Assembly: GCF_030817415.1 (NCBI RefSeq)
Contig: NZ_JAUSZI010000002.1
Span: 2,852,001 to 2,916,000, forward strand
Source: Streptomyces umbrinus
Lineage (GTDB): Bacteria; Actinomycetota; Actinomycetes; Streptomycetales; Streptomycetaceae
DNA length: 64,000 bases
Direction of reading: 5' to 3'
Below the pieces are notes generated by a model. That model was given only the letters and a program-made list of their open reading frames with translations. It did not search any database and was not told the DNA's origin. The position numbers and the translations under genes were made by a program. Positions 16,608-26,300 of this stretch are shown in pieces. Every line of letters starts with the position of its first letter. Position 1 is the stretch's first letter.

Positions 16608-17410
16608 GCATCGCCGTTCCCCGCGCTGCGGGCCGGCAGGTCCAGCGCCGCGGACTCGCCCTGCTGTGGCATCAGATCCGCTACGAGCAGCTGACGTTCT
16701 GGCGCAATCCGCAGAGCGCGTTCTTCACGTTCGTCTTCCCGGTCGTCGTCATCGCGATCTTCGGCGGGCTGTTCGGCGGCATCGGCAAGAGCGAGTTCTA
16801 CTACGGCCGGTCCGCGCTGCAGTACTACGTTTCGACGATCGCCGCGGTGTCCGTCCTGGGCTCCTGCTACAGCCAGTTGGCGATCGTGCTCGCGGCGCGG
16901 CGCCAGAACGGGATGCTGAAACGCGTGCGGGCGACACCGCTGCCCGCGTCCGCGTACTTCGTGGGTCTCCTGGCGCACTGCGTCGTCGTGAGCGTCGTCG
17001 ACGTCCTGCTGATCACCGTGGTCGGCCGGCTCTACGGCGTCTCGCTGCCCGCCTCCTCGCAGCTGCTCGCGCTGGCCCTGACGCTGGTGCTCGGCGCCGC
17101 CGCCTTCTGCGCCCTCGGGGTCGCGGTGGCGTCGCTGATCCGCAACGCGGAGGCCGCGCCGTCGGTCGTGCAGTTCGTCCTGTTCCCGCTGGTGTTCATC
17201 TCGGGCACGTACATGCCGATCCACTCCGGTCTGCTGAACGGCGTTGCCGGCGCACTGCCGGTGAAGCCGTTCAACGACGCCCTGCTCCGCGCGTTCACCA
17301 CGGACCACACCGGCCTCCCCTGGCGGGACCTCGGGGTCCTGCTCCTGTGGGGCGTGGTCGGTGCGGTGGTGGCGGTGCGGCGGTTCCGTTGGGATCCGCG
17401 CGCGGAGTGA
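16604..17410 (+). CDS. ABC-2 type transporter permease
   Basis: 268-residue inner-membrane permease with six predicted hydrophobic segments, beginning near AFFTFVFPVVVIAIFGGLFG and ending with LLLWGVVGAVVAV. The ABC-2 signature region lies around the fifth segment (PLVFISGTYMPI). It overlaps the ATPase gene by 4 bp and together with it forms a DrrAB-like exporter. Start is the GTG at 16604 following GAAAGGAGC. A GC hairpin terminator begins 3 bp after its stop codon. Confidence 0.92.
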   Translation: MSIAVPRAAGRQVQRRGLALLWHQIRYEQLTFWRNPQSAFFTFVFPVVVIAIFGGLFGGIGKSEFYYGRSALQYYVSTIAAVSVLGSCYSQLAIVLAARRQNGMLKRVRATPLPASAYFVGLLAHCVVVSVVDVLLITVVGRLYGVSLPASSQLLALALTLVLGAAAFCALGVAVASLIRNAEAAPSVVQFVLFPLVFISGTYMPIHSGLLNGVAGALPVKPFNDALLRAFTTDHTGLPWRDLGVLLLWGVVGAVVAVRRFRWDPRAE

Positions 17411-17413
17411 ACC

Positions 17414-17431
17414 GGTCTCCTTCGGGAGACC
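17414..17431 (+). terminator. Rho-independent terminator of the exporter operon
   Basis: A 7 bp perfect stem, GGTCTCC/GGAGACC, closed by a TTCG tetraloop, starts 3 bp after the permease stop. It is extended by further pairing of AACCGG (17410) with CCGGTT (17434). Confidence 0.7.
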
Positions 17432-17477
17432 CGCCGGTTGATCCGGCCTCATGACCGGCCGTCCCCCGCGGCCGAAG

Positions 17478-17518
17478 AGCCGTGACCCTGCTACTTCCCC
17501 CGGGCAAGGTCACGGCTT
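17478..17518. terminator. Second hairpin, bidirectional terminator
   Basis: AGCCGTGACC (17478-17487) pairs with GGTCACGGCT (17509-17518) and is followed by TTCTTTC. It separates the rightward exporter operon from the leftward monooxygenase. A near-copy of the same element, including part of the loop, ends the relic at 62269-62306. Confidence 0.7.
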
Positions 17519-17589
17519 CTTTCGTCTGACCGGACCTCGCGCTTGCGCCAGTCGTAAGAGCGAAAGGCGAGGTCGAGCGCCGACAGCCC

Positions 17590-19158
17590 TCAGGGGAGGG
17601 CCGATATGTCCTCCAGCAGGCCATTCAGCAGCTTGGTCATCTCGGTGCGGGTGCGGGCGGCGCCATAGACGTGGAAGTCGGGGCGGACCAGCGCGGCCGG
17701 TGCCCGCACAGCCTCTTTCAGCCAGGTGGTGTAGGTGCCGTCGATATCGACATCGGGAGTCAGGTGGACGATCGAGCCGCCCAGCCTGCCCAGCCGCTCG
17801 GCCAGGGCCGGCTCCACCAGGGTCCGCGGGTCTTCCAGACTGAGCAGGACGAGGTCGCCACCGCACAGCTCACCGGCGTCCGCACGACTGGTGCGTGCCT
17901 GGGGAACGATCCGGCTGTCCCGTCCGGAGAACAGGCTGTCAGCGGCGTGCTGGAACAGCCCGGCCTTCAACGCCTCCTCCCCCGGGCGTGCAAACGCCTC
18001 CGGGTCGCGCGAAGGAGGGTCGTCCGATCCGCGTTCGGCCAGCAGGACGCTGTCCCGGTAGCCGGCGACGGTCGGGTCGACTGTGCCGATGAGCTGGCCC
18101 AGGTTCACCGACATGTCGACGGTTCGCTGGGCGTCGGGCCGGCGCTCGGCCTCGTAGGTGCCGAGCAGTTCCTCGCCGGCCGAGCCGGCGAGGACCAGGT
18201 GCAGCTTCCAGGCCAGGTTCGCCACGTCCCGGATACCGGTGCACATGCCCTGGCCGGCGTGCGGGGGCATCACATGGGCGGCATCGCCTGCGAGGAAGAC
18301 CCGGCCGGAGTCGCTCGAACGCCAGCGGTCGGCGTTGCGTCCCAGGCAGGTGTAGGCGACGTACCGCTGCAGCGTCGCGTTGTCGGGGTTGACCCCGAAG
18401 TGGGTCAGTAGACGCCAGGCGTTTTCCACGGTGTCGAAGTCCTCGAAGGACTGATCGGGCAGCCGCATGAATTCCCAGCGACTGTGGCGCGGTCCGGCCG
18501 AGAGATCGACGCGGGGCTGGACCGGGTCGGCGACCTGCACATTCTGCGAAGGGAATTCCTCGGGGTCGTGCGGCATGACATCGCACGCCATCCAGTCGGC
18601 GGCATAGTCGGAGGCTGAAACCGAGACGCCCAGATGGTTGCGTACAAAGCTGTTGGCTCCGTCGCAACCGACCAGCCAGCGGGCGGAGAGGACCTGCTCG
18701 CCGGCCGCCGCACGGACGGTGAGCCGCGCCGAGTCGTCCTTCTCGGTCAGGCCGACGGCCTCGTAGCCGCGCAGCAAGCGCAGGTTGGACAGCTGCGCGC
18801 CGCGCTCGACCAGCGCGGACTCCAAGCCCGGCTGGTAGAAAGAGATCGCCTCCGGCCAGCGGTACCGGTCGTCCTGGTTCAGTTCGAAGTGCATCAGCGT
18901 CTGCCCGTCGCCGTTGATCACGACGTAATCCTTGGTCGGCTCACAGACCGGGGCGAGCGCGTCGGCGACGCCTATCGTGCCAAGGATGCGGCCGACGTGA
19001 CGGTCGAAGGAGACCGCCCGGGGCAGGTTGTAGGGCTCGACGTACTTCTCGACCACGGTCACACGCCAGCCGCGCTGGGCGAGCATGATCGACAGCACCT
19101 GTCCCACAGGGCCGTAGCCGACTACAAGAACATCCGCGTCCACTGCGTCTTCATTCAC
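17590..19158 (-). CDS. FAD-dependent aromatic hydroxylase (MhpA/PHBH type)
   Basis: 522-residue class A flavoprotein monooxygenase. The FAD-binding motif is VLVVGYGPVGQVLSIML near the N-terminus; the NADPH/FAD dual motif includes LVGCDGANSFVRNHLG; and the second FAD motif is VFLAGDAAHVMPPHAGQG followed by GIRDVANLAWKL, characteristic of 3-(3-hydroxyphenyl)propionate hydroxylase-like enzymes. The C-terminal thioredoxin-like domain of this group is present. It is expected to hydroxylate a phenolic ring; in this cluster the MqnD-derived naphthalene is a plausible substrate (inference). The GTG at 19158 is chosen because the flavin motif starts 9 residues later, but its ribosome site is weak and an upstream start to 19206 is possible. 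Confidence 0.87.
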   Translation of the reverse strand: MNEDAVDADVLVVGYGPVGQVLSIMLAQRGWRVTVVEKYVEPYNLPRAVSFDRHVGRILGTIGVADALAPVCEPTKDYVVINGDGQTLMHFELNQDDRYRWPEAISFYQPGLESALVERGAQLSNLRLLRGYEAVGLTEKDDSARLTVRAAAGEQVLSARWLVGCDGANSFVRNHLGVSVSASDYAADWMACDVMPHDPEEFPSQNVQVADPVQPRVDLSAGPRHSRWEFMRLPDQSFEDFDTVENAWRLLTHFGVNPDNATLQRYVAYTCLGRNADRWRSSDSGRVFLAGDAAHVMPPHAGQGMCTGIRDVANLAWKLHLVLAGSAGEELLGTYEAERRPDAQRTVDMSVNLGQLIGTVDPTVAGYRDSVLLAERGSDDPPSRDPEAFARPGEEALKAGLFQHAADSLFSGRDSRIVPQARTSRADAGELCGGDLVLLSLEDPRTLVEPALAERLGRLGGSIVHLTPDVDIDGTYTTWLKEAVRAPAALVRPDFHVYGAARTRTEMTKLLNGLLEDISALP

Positions 19159-19285
19159 GGCCCGACCGTAGTTCAGTGGGGTGCGTGGCAGGTCCGGCTC
19201 CCGCACGGGTCAGGGACAAGAACCAGAATGAGCGGCCGCGGCTTGACTGCTCCGGCCTCGGGCCCAACCCGTGGTGTCCGGAGTG

Positions 19286-20224
19286 TCAGCTGCGGTCGTA
19301 CCTGTCCGCCATCGTATGGAAGACCTTCTTGGGTTCCCAGCGGGTTTCGTCGAGCATGCGGACCACACCGTAGGAGGCGATGTCACGCTCCCCGGGCTTG
19401 TCGTAGTTGGCGAAGGAGAACCACAGGGCGGTGTCCACTCCCTCTTCCTCGAAGACCGTCAGCAGCTCGGTGAGATAGCGGACCTGCTCATCCTCGTCGG
19501 GCAGTGCCCCCGGTGGCGGATCCCAGGCCATGCCCCCGAGGTCACTTGCACCGCGGTAGGCGCAGGTGCCGTATTCGGTGACGGCGACTGGCTTGCCGTG
19601 GTGGAAGGACTCGCGCAGATGGGTACGGAAGGTATCGGTGTTGTGGGCGGCACGGTAGGCGTCGATGCTGACGAGGTCGAAGGTGGCCCAGTCGACCGAC
19701 TCCCAAGGGCCGGACGCATAGGTGACCTGCCCTCCGAAGTGTGCGCGCACGGTGGCGGCGGCTTCGGCGAGGAGGCTGTTGACACGCTCCGATATCCGGC
19801 CGAGGTCGGACCACCATGCCGTGTCGTACGCCATGGTGTAGATGCGGCGACCGAAGGTGTCGCCGGGGACGAAGCCGCCGCAGAAGACGCTGATCTCGCA
19901 CCCCGTCACGAACACCACCTCGGCGCCGGTCCGCCGTACGGCTTCGGCACGCCGAGCGCAGTCCGCAAAGAAGGGCAGTAGCTGCTCAGCCGGGAGGTCG
20001 ACGGGGAAGGGTGCGAACCAGACCTCGAGGCCGGCCTCCGCGGCGTATCGGGCTGCCACGCTCAGGCGTTCGGGTTCGCGCCCTGAGATACGTACGACGT
20101 CGCAGTGCAGTTCGCCGGCGATCACCGCCATTTCGCGCCGGACCGCTTCCGGGCTGAAGACCTTCCGGGTGAGCTGCGCTCCGGGGAGGAACCCGGTGTC
20201 GTAGTTGATGCCGCGTGCGCGCAC
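19286..20224 (-). CDS. Glycoside-hydrolase-like TIM-barrel protein
   Basis: 312-residue protein of a type found in many actinomycetes and often loosely annotated as an abortive-infection or hypothetical protein. It starts VRARGINYDTGFLPG and has the look of a clan GH-A (beta/alpha)8 barrel: VFVTGCEISVFCGG resembles the acid/base strand and PVAVTEYGTCAYRG the nucleophile strand with its Glu. There is no signal peptide, so it should be cytoplasmic. GTG start with AAGGGG at 9 bp. It lies between two flavin monooxygenases on the same strand, but the strong hairpin at 20322 separates it from the upstream one. Role in the pathway unknown; a glycosidase acting on a sugar-protected intermediate is one possibility. 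Confidence 0.7.
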   Translation of the reverse strand: MRARGINYDTGFLPGAQLTRKVFSPEAVRREMAVIAGELHCDVVRISGREPERLSVAARYAAEAGLEVWFAPFPVDLPAEQLLPFFADCARRAEAVRRTGAEVVFVTGCEISVFCGGFVPGDTFGRRIYTMAYDTAWWSDLGRISERVNSLLAEAAATVRAHFGGQVTYASGPWESVDWATFDLVSIDAYRAAHNTDTFRTHLRESFHHGKPVAVTEYGTCAYRGASDLGGMAWDPPPGALPDEDEQVRYLTELLTVFEEEGVDTALWFSFANYDKPGERDIASYGVVRMLDETRWEPKKVFHTMADRYDRS

Positions 20225-20321
20225 GTCACTGTCCCCTTATGCGAACGAGTCCATGGTCCGGCAGGTCGAAGGCGTGCCGAGGGTCGCCCGCGTCGTGGGG
20301 CTTGCTGGAGGTACTTGCTGT

Positions 20322-20384
20322 CGTGATCGCCGGCCTTCCAGGTCGAGGGCCTCGGGCCCCGGATCTGGAAGGCCGGCGATCACG
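20322..20384. terminator. Strong inverted-repeat terminator after the second monooxygenase
   Basis: Perfect 20 bp arms, CGTGATCGCCGGCCTTCCAG (20322-20341) and its exact complement (20365-20384), surround a 23 bp GC-rich loop. The right arm lies 2 bp beyond the stop codon of the leftward monooxygenase gene, so it terminates that transcript. Confidence 0.8.
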
Positions 20385-20386
20385 GC

Positions 20387-21988
20387 TCATTGGTTCGGAC
20401 GCGTACGGCCGGTGGGAGTCGCGCTGGAGTCGCTGCCGCCGAACCAGTCGGCCAGCGCGCGACGGAGACCGTCCCGGACCTGGCCGGACGGCTCGTCGTG
20501 GGCGGCCGCCCACGCGACGTAGCCGTCGGGTCGGACCAGCAGCGCGGCCGCGGGCGGCTGCGGGCAACTGGCGGCAACCACGTCGACCCGGTCCTTCCAG
20601 TCCGTCGCCGCTTCCGCCAGGCACGGTTCCCCGGCGAGGTCGAGCAGGATCGGCCGGGCGGCACGCATGAGCTCGGCGAGCCGTGTCGGGCCGCCGCCGG
20701 TTTCCAGGGCGAGGTCCGGGGCGAACCGCCCGGCGAGAGGGTGTGCCGCTGTCGTCTCGTAGCGGACGTCGTCGCCGGCCAGCAAGTCGGCGATGCGCCG
20801 GATGTTGTCTGTGGAGTGCAGAAGCTCGCCGAAGAGTTCGCGCAGGGCGGTCACCTCCGGTCCGGGGACCATGAGCGCTGTCTGGGCCTGGGTGTGCATG
20901 AAGACGCGCCGCCCGGCCGCGTATCGCTCGGCGTGGTAACTGTCCAGCAGGCCGGGCGGCGCCCAGCCGTGGATCTGTGCGGCCAGTTTCCAGCCGAGGT
21001 TGGCGGCGTCCTGGAGGCCCAGATTGAGTCCCGGCCCACCGACGGCGGAGTGGACGTGCGCAGAGTCCCCCGCGAGAAACACCCGGCCGCTGCGGTAGCG
21101 CTCCGCCAGCCGGGTGCTGCGGCCGACGAGGCGGCGCAGCATGTGCGGGCCGGGCCCGGACGGCGGGGAGAGGGGCACGTCGGTGCCGAGGACGCGACGC
21201 ACGCTGTCGCGCATGTCGTCGAGCGCCAAGGGCGCCTCCTCGCCCTCCGGCGGGGCGCCCCATTCGAGGGTCAGCAGGCGGTGGTTGCCGTCCGGCAGGG
21301 CCGCGAAGGCGAAGATGCCGTGCGAGGTGCGGGTGAAGGTGAACACCGGGCTGATCCGGCCGTACCCGGGGACGTCGAGCTCGCCGGTGTCCGGGTCCAG
21401 CATCGACGCGGGCAGTGTGGCGTACGCGGCCCGGGAGACCAGGTCGCAGCCGGTCTCTCCCGCGAAGGCGATACCGGCCAGCTTGCGGACGGTGCTTTTC
21501 CCGCCGTCGCAGCCGACGAGGTGGCGGGCGCGCAACTCGTAGGTGCCGTCGGCGTACTGGACCTGGGCGGTCACCCGGTCTTCGGTTTGCTGAAAGTCTG
21601 TCAACTCGTGCCCGCGGCGGATTTCCACGCCGAGCTCGCGGGCGCGTTCCGTCAGCACCTGCTCGATGCGCTGCTGCGTCACTGGCAGGACAGTCATCGG
21701 GTTGGTTTCCAGCACGCCCAGGTTCAGCGGGATGGCGCCGAAGAGGTAGCCCGGGACCGGCTGGGGCACGTCGGCGACGCTGCCGAACCGCTCGTACAGG
21801 CCACGGTGGTCGAGGAACCGGACCACCTGGCCGACCAGGCCGTTGGCCTTGATCTCCGAGCTGTGGTCGGGCAGCCGCTCGAGGACGACCGGCCGCAGCC
21901 CGGTCATGCCCAGCTCACATGCCAGCAACAGCCCGACGGGGCCGCCGCCGACGATGACGACATCGGCGGTCTCTGTCTCCATGGCCAT
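20387..21988 (-). CDS. FAD-dependent monooxygenase (PgaE/RdmE-like)
   Basis: 533-residue class A flavoprotein hydroxylase of the type that acts on polyketide and aromatic antibiotics. FAD-binding motif VVIVGGGPVGLLLACELGM, DG motif HLVGCDGGKSTVRKLAG, and GD motif VFLAGDSAHVHSAVGGPGLN with NLGLQDAANLGWKL. The C-terminal thioredoxin-like domain (ILLDLAGEPCLAEAATDWKD) is complete. GAGGAG lies 7 bp before the ATG at 21988, fixing the start. Expected to hydroxylate, epoxidise or oxidatively decarboxylate an aromatic substrate; oxidative decarboxylation of a hydroxynaphthoate to a quinone would fit the MqnD paralogue but is inferred only. It diverges from the aryl-ligase gene across 206 bp that holds a near-perfect PAS-LuxR operator. 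Confidence 0.88.
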   Translation of the reverse strand: MAMETETADVVIVGGGPVGLLLACELGMTGLRPVVLERLPDHSSEIKANGLVGQVVRFLDHRGLYERFGSVADVPQPVPGYLFGAIPLNLGVLETNPMTVLPVTQQRIEQVLTERARELGVEIRRGHELTDFQQTEDRVTAQVQYADGTYELRARHLVGCDGGKSTVRKLAGIAFAGETGCDLVSRAAYATLPASMLDPDTGELDVPGYGRISPVFTFTRTSHGIFAFAALPDGNHRLLTLEWGAPPEGEEAPLALDDMRDSVRRVLGTDVPLSPPSGPGPHMLRRLVGRSTRLAERYRSGRVFLAGDSAHVHSAVGGPGLNLGLQDAANLGWKLAAQIHGWAPPGLLDSYHAERYAAGRRVFMHTQAQTALMVPGPEVTALRELFGELLHSTDNIRRIADLLAGDDVRYETTAAHPLAGRFAPDLALETGGGPTRLAELMRAARPILLDLAGEPCLAEAATDWKDRVDVVAASCPQPPAAALLVRPDGYVAWAAAHDEPSGQVRDGLRRALADWFGGSDSSATPTGRTRPNQ

Positions 21989-22154
21989 CACGGATCTCCT
22001 CGAAAGGGGCGTTCCAGGGGCAAGCACAGGTGCACACGGCGAGTGGTTCACGCGAGGGGATGATGCAGGACTCGGACCCGCGTTCCCGCTGGAACGTCGT
22101 TGCGCACCCACACTAGGCACGCCGTCCCGGGGCCTCGTCCGGCAGCGCGGCGCA

Positions 22155-22170
22155 CTAGGGAATTCCCTAT
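22155..22170. promoter_or_regulatory. Near-perfect PAS-LuxR (PimM-type) operator
   Basis: CTAGGGAATTCCCTAT fits CTVGGGAWWTCCCBAG at 15 of 16 positions and contains the perfect palindrome TAGGGAATTCCCTA. It lies 24 bp before the ATG of the aryl-ligase gene, at the -35 position of a promoter whose -10 is probably GATACT around 22183. That spacing would give a leaderless or nearly leaderless mRNA. It should drive the 22195-31346 operon and perhaps the divergent monooxygenase. Confidence 0.7.
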
Positions 22171-22194
22171 TCGGTCCCCGTTGATACTGCCGTC

Positions 22195-23280
22195 ATGACG
22201 GTGACGATGAGCACGGAAGTGTCGAGGTCGCTGACCGATGGTTGGCTGGCCCAGGACCTCGACGCGTGGACGCGTCGCGTGCTGCGGCGGCATTTCGACC
22301 CCGAACACGGATCCCCTTACTGGCTCAAGCGCCGCACCGAGCTCGACTTCGACCCGCTGGGTCTCACCGGCTACGAGGACCTGGCCGCGTTCGGCCACTT
22401 CGATCTCACCGCCCTCCGGGACCTCGACCCGGCCGATCTCGTCCCGACCGCCGTCCCGCGTCCCCTCGGCGGCCGCGTCTGGGAATCCGGTGGCACCACC
22501 GGCAGGCCTTCCCGCGTCTTCTACACCCGGGACATGTCTGCGCACTGGGCCGCCTGGCGTCTCCACGGCTGGCGGACGTCCGGGTTCCGCCCTGGCGCCA
22601 CCTGGATCGACGCCTGTCCCTCCGGGCCGCACATCGTCGGCGAAGAGACCGACTACCTCGCCGACATGTGCGGGTCCACCGTGTACTCCATCGACCTCGA
22701 CACACGGTGGATCAAGCAACTCATCCGCGGTGGACGGCTGGTCGAGATGGAGGAGTACGTCGATCACGTCGTCGAGCAGATCACCGACATCCTCGACACC
22801 TGCTCCGTCGACTACCTGCGCAGTACTCCTGCCACGGTGCACGCCCTCATCAACCGGCGCCCCGATCTGATGGCCGACCTTTCGGGGGTCTATCTCGGCG
22901 GTACCCAGTTCACCTCCGACGCCTACCGCAGGTTCTCCGAGGCCATGCCCGGCGGCATCATCGGCACCACCTACGGCAACACCCTCGGCTGCGCCAATGG
23001 CATCGCCTCGCCCGACGGGGGCGCCACTCTCCCGTACGTACCGAACTATCCCCACATCACCATGTCCGTGGTCGACAAGGCCGACCCCAGCCGTGTCGTG
23101 GACTACGACGAGGTGGGCCGGGTGCGGCTGACCGTGCTGCACGAGGACCTGTTCCTGCCCAACATCCTCGAAAGGGACCAGGCGATCCGCTTCCGGACCT
23201 CCGAGCAGTGGCCGTGCGACGGCGTGGCCAATGTGCAGCCGCTCCAGATCAGCTCGGAGACGCCCGAGGGTCTGTACTGA
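22195..23280 (+). CDS. PaaK-like aryl-acid adenylating enzyme
   Basis: 361-residue member of the adenylate-forming superfamily, related to phenylacetate-CoA ligase-like proteins found in phenazine and aurachin clusters. The phosphate-binding loop appears as [18 protein letters not shown] (residues about 97-114) and an A5-like motif as [13 protein letters not shown]. It is shorter than PaaK (about 430 residues) and lacks the mobile C-terminal domain with the catalytic Lys, so it may only adenylate or may need a partner. No ribosome site is visible and the putative TSS coincides with the ATG, suggesting leaderless translation. It is 47 bp upstream of the CoA-ligase PKS and in the same operon, so it probably activates an aromatic acid for loading or transfer. 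Confidence 0.72.
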   Translation: MTVTMSTEVSRSLTDGWLAQDLDAWTRRVLRRHFDPEHGSPYWLKRRTELDFDPLGLTGYEDLAAFGHFDLTALRDLDPADLVPTAVPRPLGGRVWESGGTTGRPSRVFYTRDMSAHWAAWRLHGWRTSGFRPGATWIDACPSGPHIVGEETDYLADMCGSTVYSIDLDTRWIKQLIRGGRLVEMEEYVDHVVEQITDILDTCSVDYLRSTPATVHALINRRPDLMADLSGVYLGGTQFTSDAYRRFSEAMPGGIIGTTYGNTLGCANGIASPDGGATLPYVPNYPHITMSVVDKADPSRVVDYDEVGRVRLTVLHEDLFLPNILERDQAIRFRTSEQWPCDGVANVQPLQISSETPEGLY

Positions 23281-23327
23281 ACCCCGCCCGACCCATGGAA
23301 CAGCGACCAGAGAGGCGGGGGCAGCAG

Positions 23328-26300
23328 ATGCTGCGCACCGAACTCATCAGGCCCCTTCACGAACTGCTGCCGGCCCATGCCGAACGTCTCGGCAGCAAGA
23401 TCGCGTTCCGTGACGCGCGGCGAGCCGTCAGCTACGCCGAACTCGACCGGCGCACCCGTCGTCTCGCCGGTCATCTTGCCCATCTGCGCCTGGGCCGCGG
23501 TGAGACAGCCGCGCTGCTGCTCGGCAACTGCCTGGAGATGGTGGAGAGTTACCTCGCCATCGCGCGGGCCGGCGCCGTGGGCGCGCCGCTCAACCCGCAC
23601 GCCACCGACGACGAGCTGGAGCACTTGCTCGTCGACAGCGGCGCGGTGGTGCTGATCACCGACCCCACGCACCTGGAGCAGGTGCTGCGGCTGAGCGCCG
23701 GGCACCCGCGGCTCCGGGTAGTGGTGACCGGGGACGGGGCGGCGCCCCAGGGCGTCGAGCTGTTCGACGCTCTGGTCGGCAGCGAGCCGCCGGTGCCCGC
23801 CCGGGACGACGCAGGTCTGGATGACGTCGCGTGGATGCTGTACACCTCCGGCACCACCGGCAAGCCCAAGGGCGTGCTGTCCACCCACCGTATGTCCCTG
23901 TGGGGCGTGGCCGCCTGCTACTCGCCCGTGCTCGGCCTCGACGAGGCGGACCGGGTGCTGTGGCCGCTGCCGCTGTCCCACACCGTGGCGCACAACCTGT
24001 GCGTGCTCGGTGTCGTCGCCGTCGGCGCCACCGCGCATATCGTGGACGGCCTGGCCGCTGACGAGGTGGTCGCCGCGCTGAGTGAGGACCGGACGACCTT
24101 CTTCTGCGCCGTTCCCACGGTCTACCAGCAGTTGCTCCGAACAGCCGGGGACACCGGCCTGGGCACCCCCGACCTGAGGGTCTGCATGGTCGCCGGCGCC
24201 GCCTGCCCGGCCGGGCTGCACGAGGAGTTCGAAGACACCTTCGGTGTACGGCTCCTGGACAGCTACGGCAGCACCGAGACGGGCGGCCCCATAGCAGCCA
24301 ACGCCCCCACCGGGCCGCGTGTCCCCGGCTCCTGCGGACTGCCCGTCCCCGGCCTCACCCTCCGTCTGCTCGACTCGTCCACCGGTGAGGAGGCGCCCTC
24401 CGGCGCCGAGGGAGAGGCCTGGGTCAAGAGCCCGGCCGTGATGCTCGGTTACCACGGCCATCCCGCGGCCAGCGCCGAGGTGCTGCGCGACGGCTGGTAC
24501 CGCACCGGCGACCTGGCCCGCATCGACGACGACGGCTTCCTGACCATCACCGGACGGGTCAAGGAGCTGATCATCCGCGGCGGGGAGAACATCCACCCCG
24601 GCGAGGTCGAGGCGGTCATCGCCCCGCTGCCCGGCGTCGCAGAGGTCGCCGTGGCGGGCAAGCCTCACCCGCTGCTGGGCGAGATCCCGGCCGCGTTCGT
24701 GGTTCCCGGCCCCGGGGGCTTCGACGCCGGACAGCTCATCGACGCCTGCCGTGCGCAGCTGTCGTACTACAAGGTGCCCCACGAGGTATGGGAGGTGGAC
24801 CGACTCCCGCGCACCGCACTCGGCAAAGTCATGCGGCCGGCATTGGCGAACGCACCGGCGCGGCTGGTGCTGTCGCGTGCGGTGGAGAGCGGTGACCCGG
24901 AGGAAGGCGATGCCGAGCAGTGGGCGCAACGGCTCAGCGAGGCGCCGGCGGACGGACGCGATGAGGTGCTGCTCGATCTGGTCCGGGGTGAAGTCGGCGC
25001 CGTGCTCGGGCAGTCGGCGGCGGTCGCGGCGGATGTCGCCTTCCGGGACCTGGGGTTCGACTCAGGGATGGCCGTGCGGCTGCGTGACCGGTTCGTCAAA
25101 GCCACCGGTCTGCGGCTCCCGGCGACGCTCGTCTACGACTACTCGACGCCGGTGGCCGTCGCGGCGCATCTCGGGGCCGAGCTCTCGGGCGGGACGGCCA
25201 CAACGGCCACGCATGACGCGGGCGCCGCGGGCACGGGCACGGACGACGCGGGCACGGCGGACAGCGCGATCGCCATCGTGGGAATCGCCTGCCGCTTCCC
25301 CGGCGGAGTCACCTCGCCGGAGGGGCTGTGGCAGCTGCTGGACGAGGAATCGGACGCCGTGGGTGCCTTCCCCGACGACCGGGGCTGGGACCTGACGCGG
25401 CTCTTCGACGAGGACACGGGGCAGGCGGGCACCGGCTACGCCCGCACCGGGGGTTTCCTCGACGGTGCCGACCGCTTCGACGCCGCGTTCTTCGGCATTA
25501 GCCCACGCGAGGCTTTGGCCATGGATCCGCAGCAGCGGCTGCTGCTGGAGTGCGCCTGGGAAGCGTGTGAGCGCGCGGGCATCGCTCCGCCCTCCTTGAA
25601 GGGCAGCCGCACCGGCGTCTTCATCGGAGCCATGGCCGGCGAATACGGCGCGCGGCTGCTGGGCCGCCCGGCACCCGAGGGCCTGGAGGGCTACCTCGGC
25701 AATGGCAGCGCGGGCAGCGTCGCCTCCGGTCGTCTCGCGTACGCCCTCGGCCTTGAGGGTCCCGCGTTGACGGTGGACACGGCCTGCTCGTCGTCGCTGG
25801 TGGCGCTGCATCTCGCGGCACGGTCGCTGCGGGAGGGGGAGTGCTCGATGGCCTTGGCCGGCGGGGTGACGGTGATGTCCACCCCCTCGCCGTTCATCGA
25901 GTTCGGCCGCCAGCAGGCGCTGTCCCTCAGTGGGCGGTGCAGCCCGTTCTCGGACAAGGCCGACGGGACCACGTTCGGCGAAGGCGCGGGACTGCTGGTG
26001 CTGGAACGGCTGTCGGACGCGCGGCGCAACGGCCACCGGGTGTGGGCCGTGGTGAAGGGCTCCGCCGTGAACCAGGACGGCGCCTCCAACGGTCTGACCG
26101 CGCCGAGCGGCCCCGCGCAGCAGCGGGTGATCCGGCAGGCCCTGGCAGATGCCCGCCTCTCGGCAGCGGATGTGGACGTGGTGGAGGCGCACGGTACGGG
26201 CACCACGCTCGGCGACCCGATCGAGGCGCAGGCGATCATCGCCACGTATGGGCAGGAGCGCACGGAGGACCAGCCCTTGTGGCTGGGCACGGTCAAGTCG

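Noticed and set aside
18545..18562. AGGGAATTCCT inside the monooxygenase gene as an operator
   Set aside because: Matches the consensus at only about 12 positions and lies well inside a coding region; likely chance.
22242..23327. N-terminal extension of the CoA-ligase PKS frame back to 22242
   Set aside because: This stretch is the out-of-frame shadow of the aryl-ligase gene. The CoA-ligase domain begins at 23328 with a suitable ribosome site.
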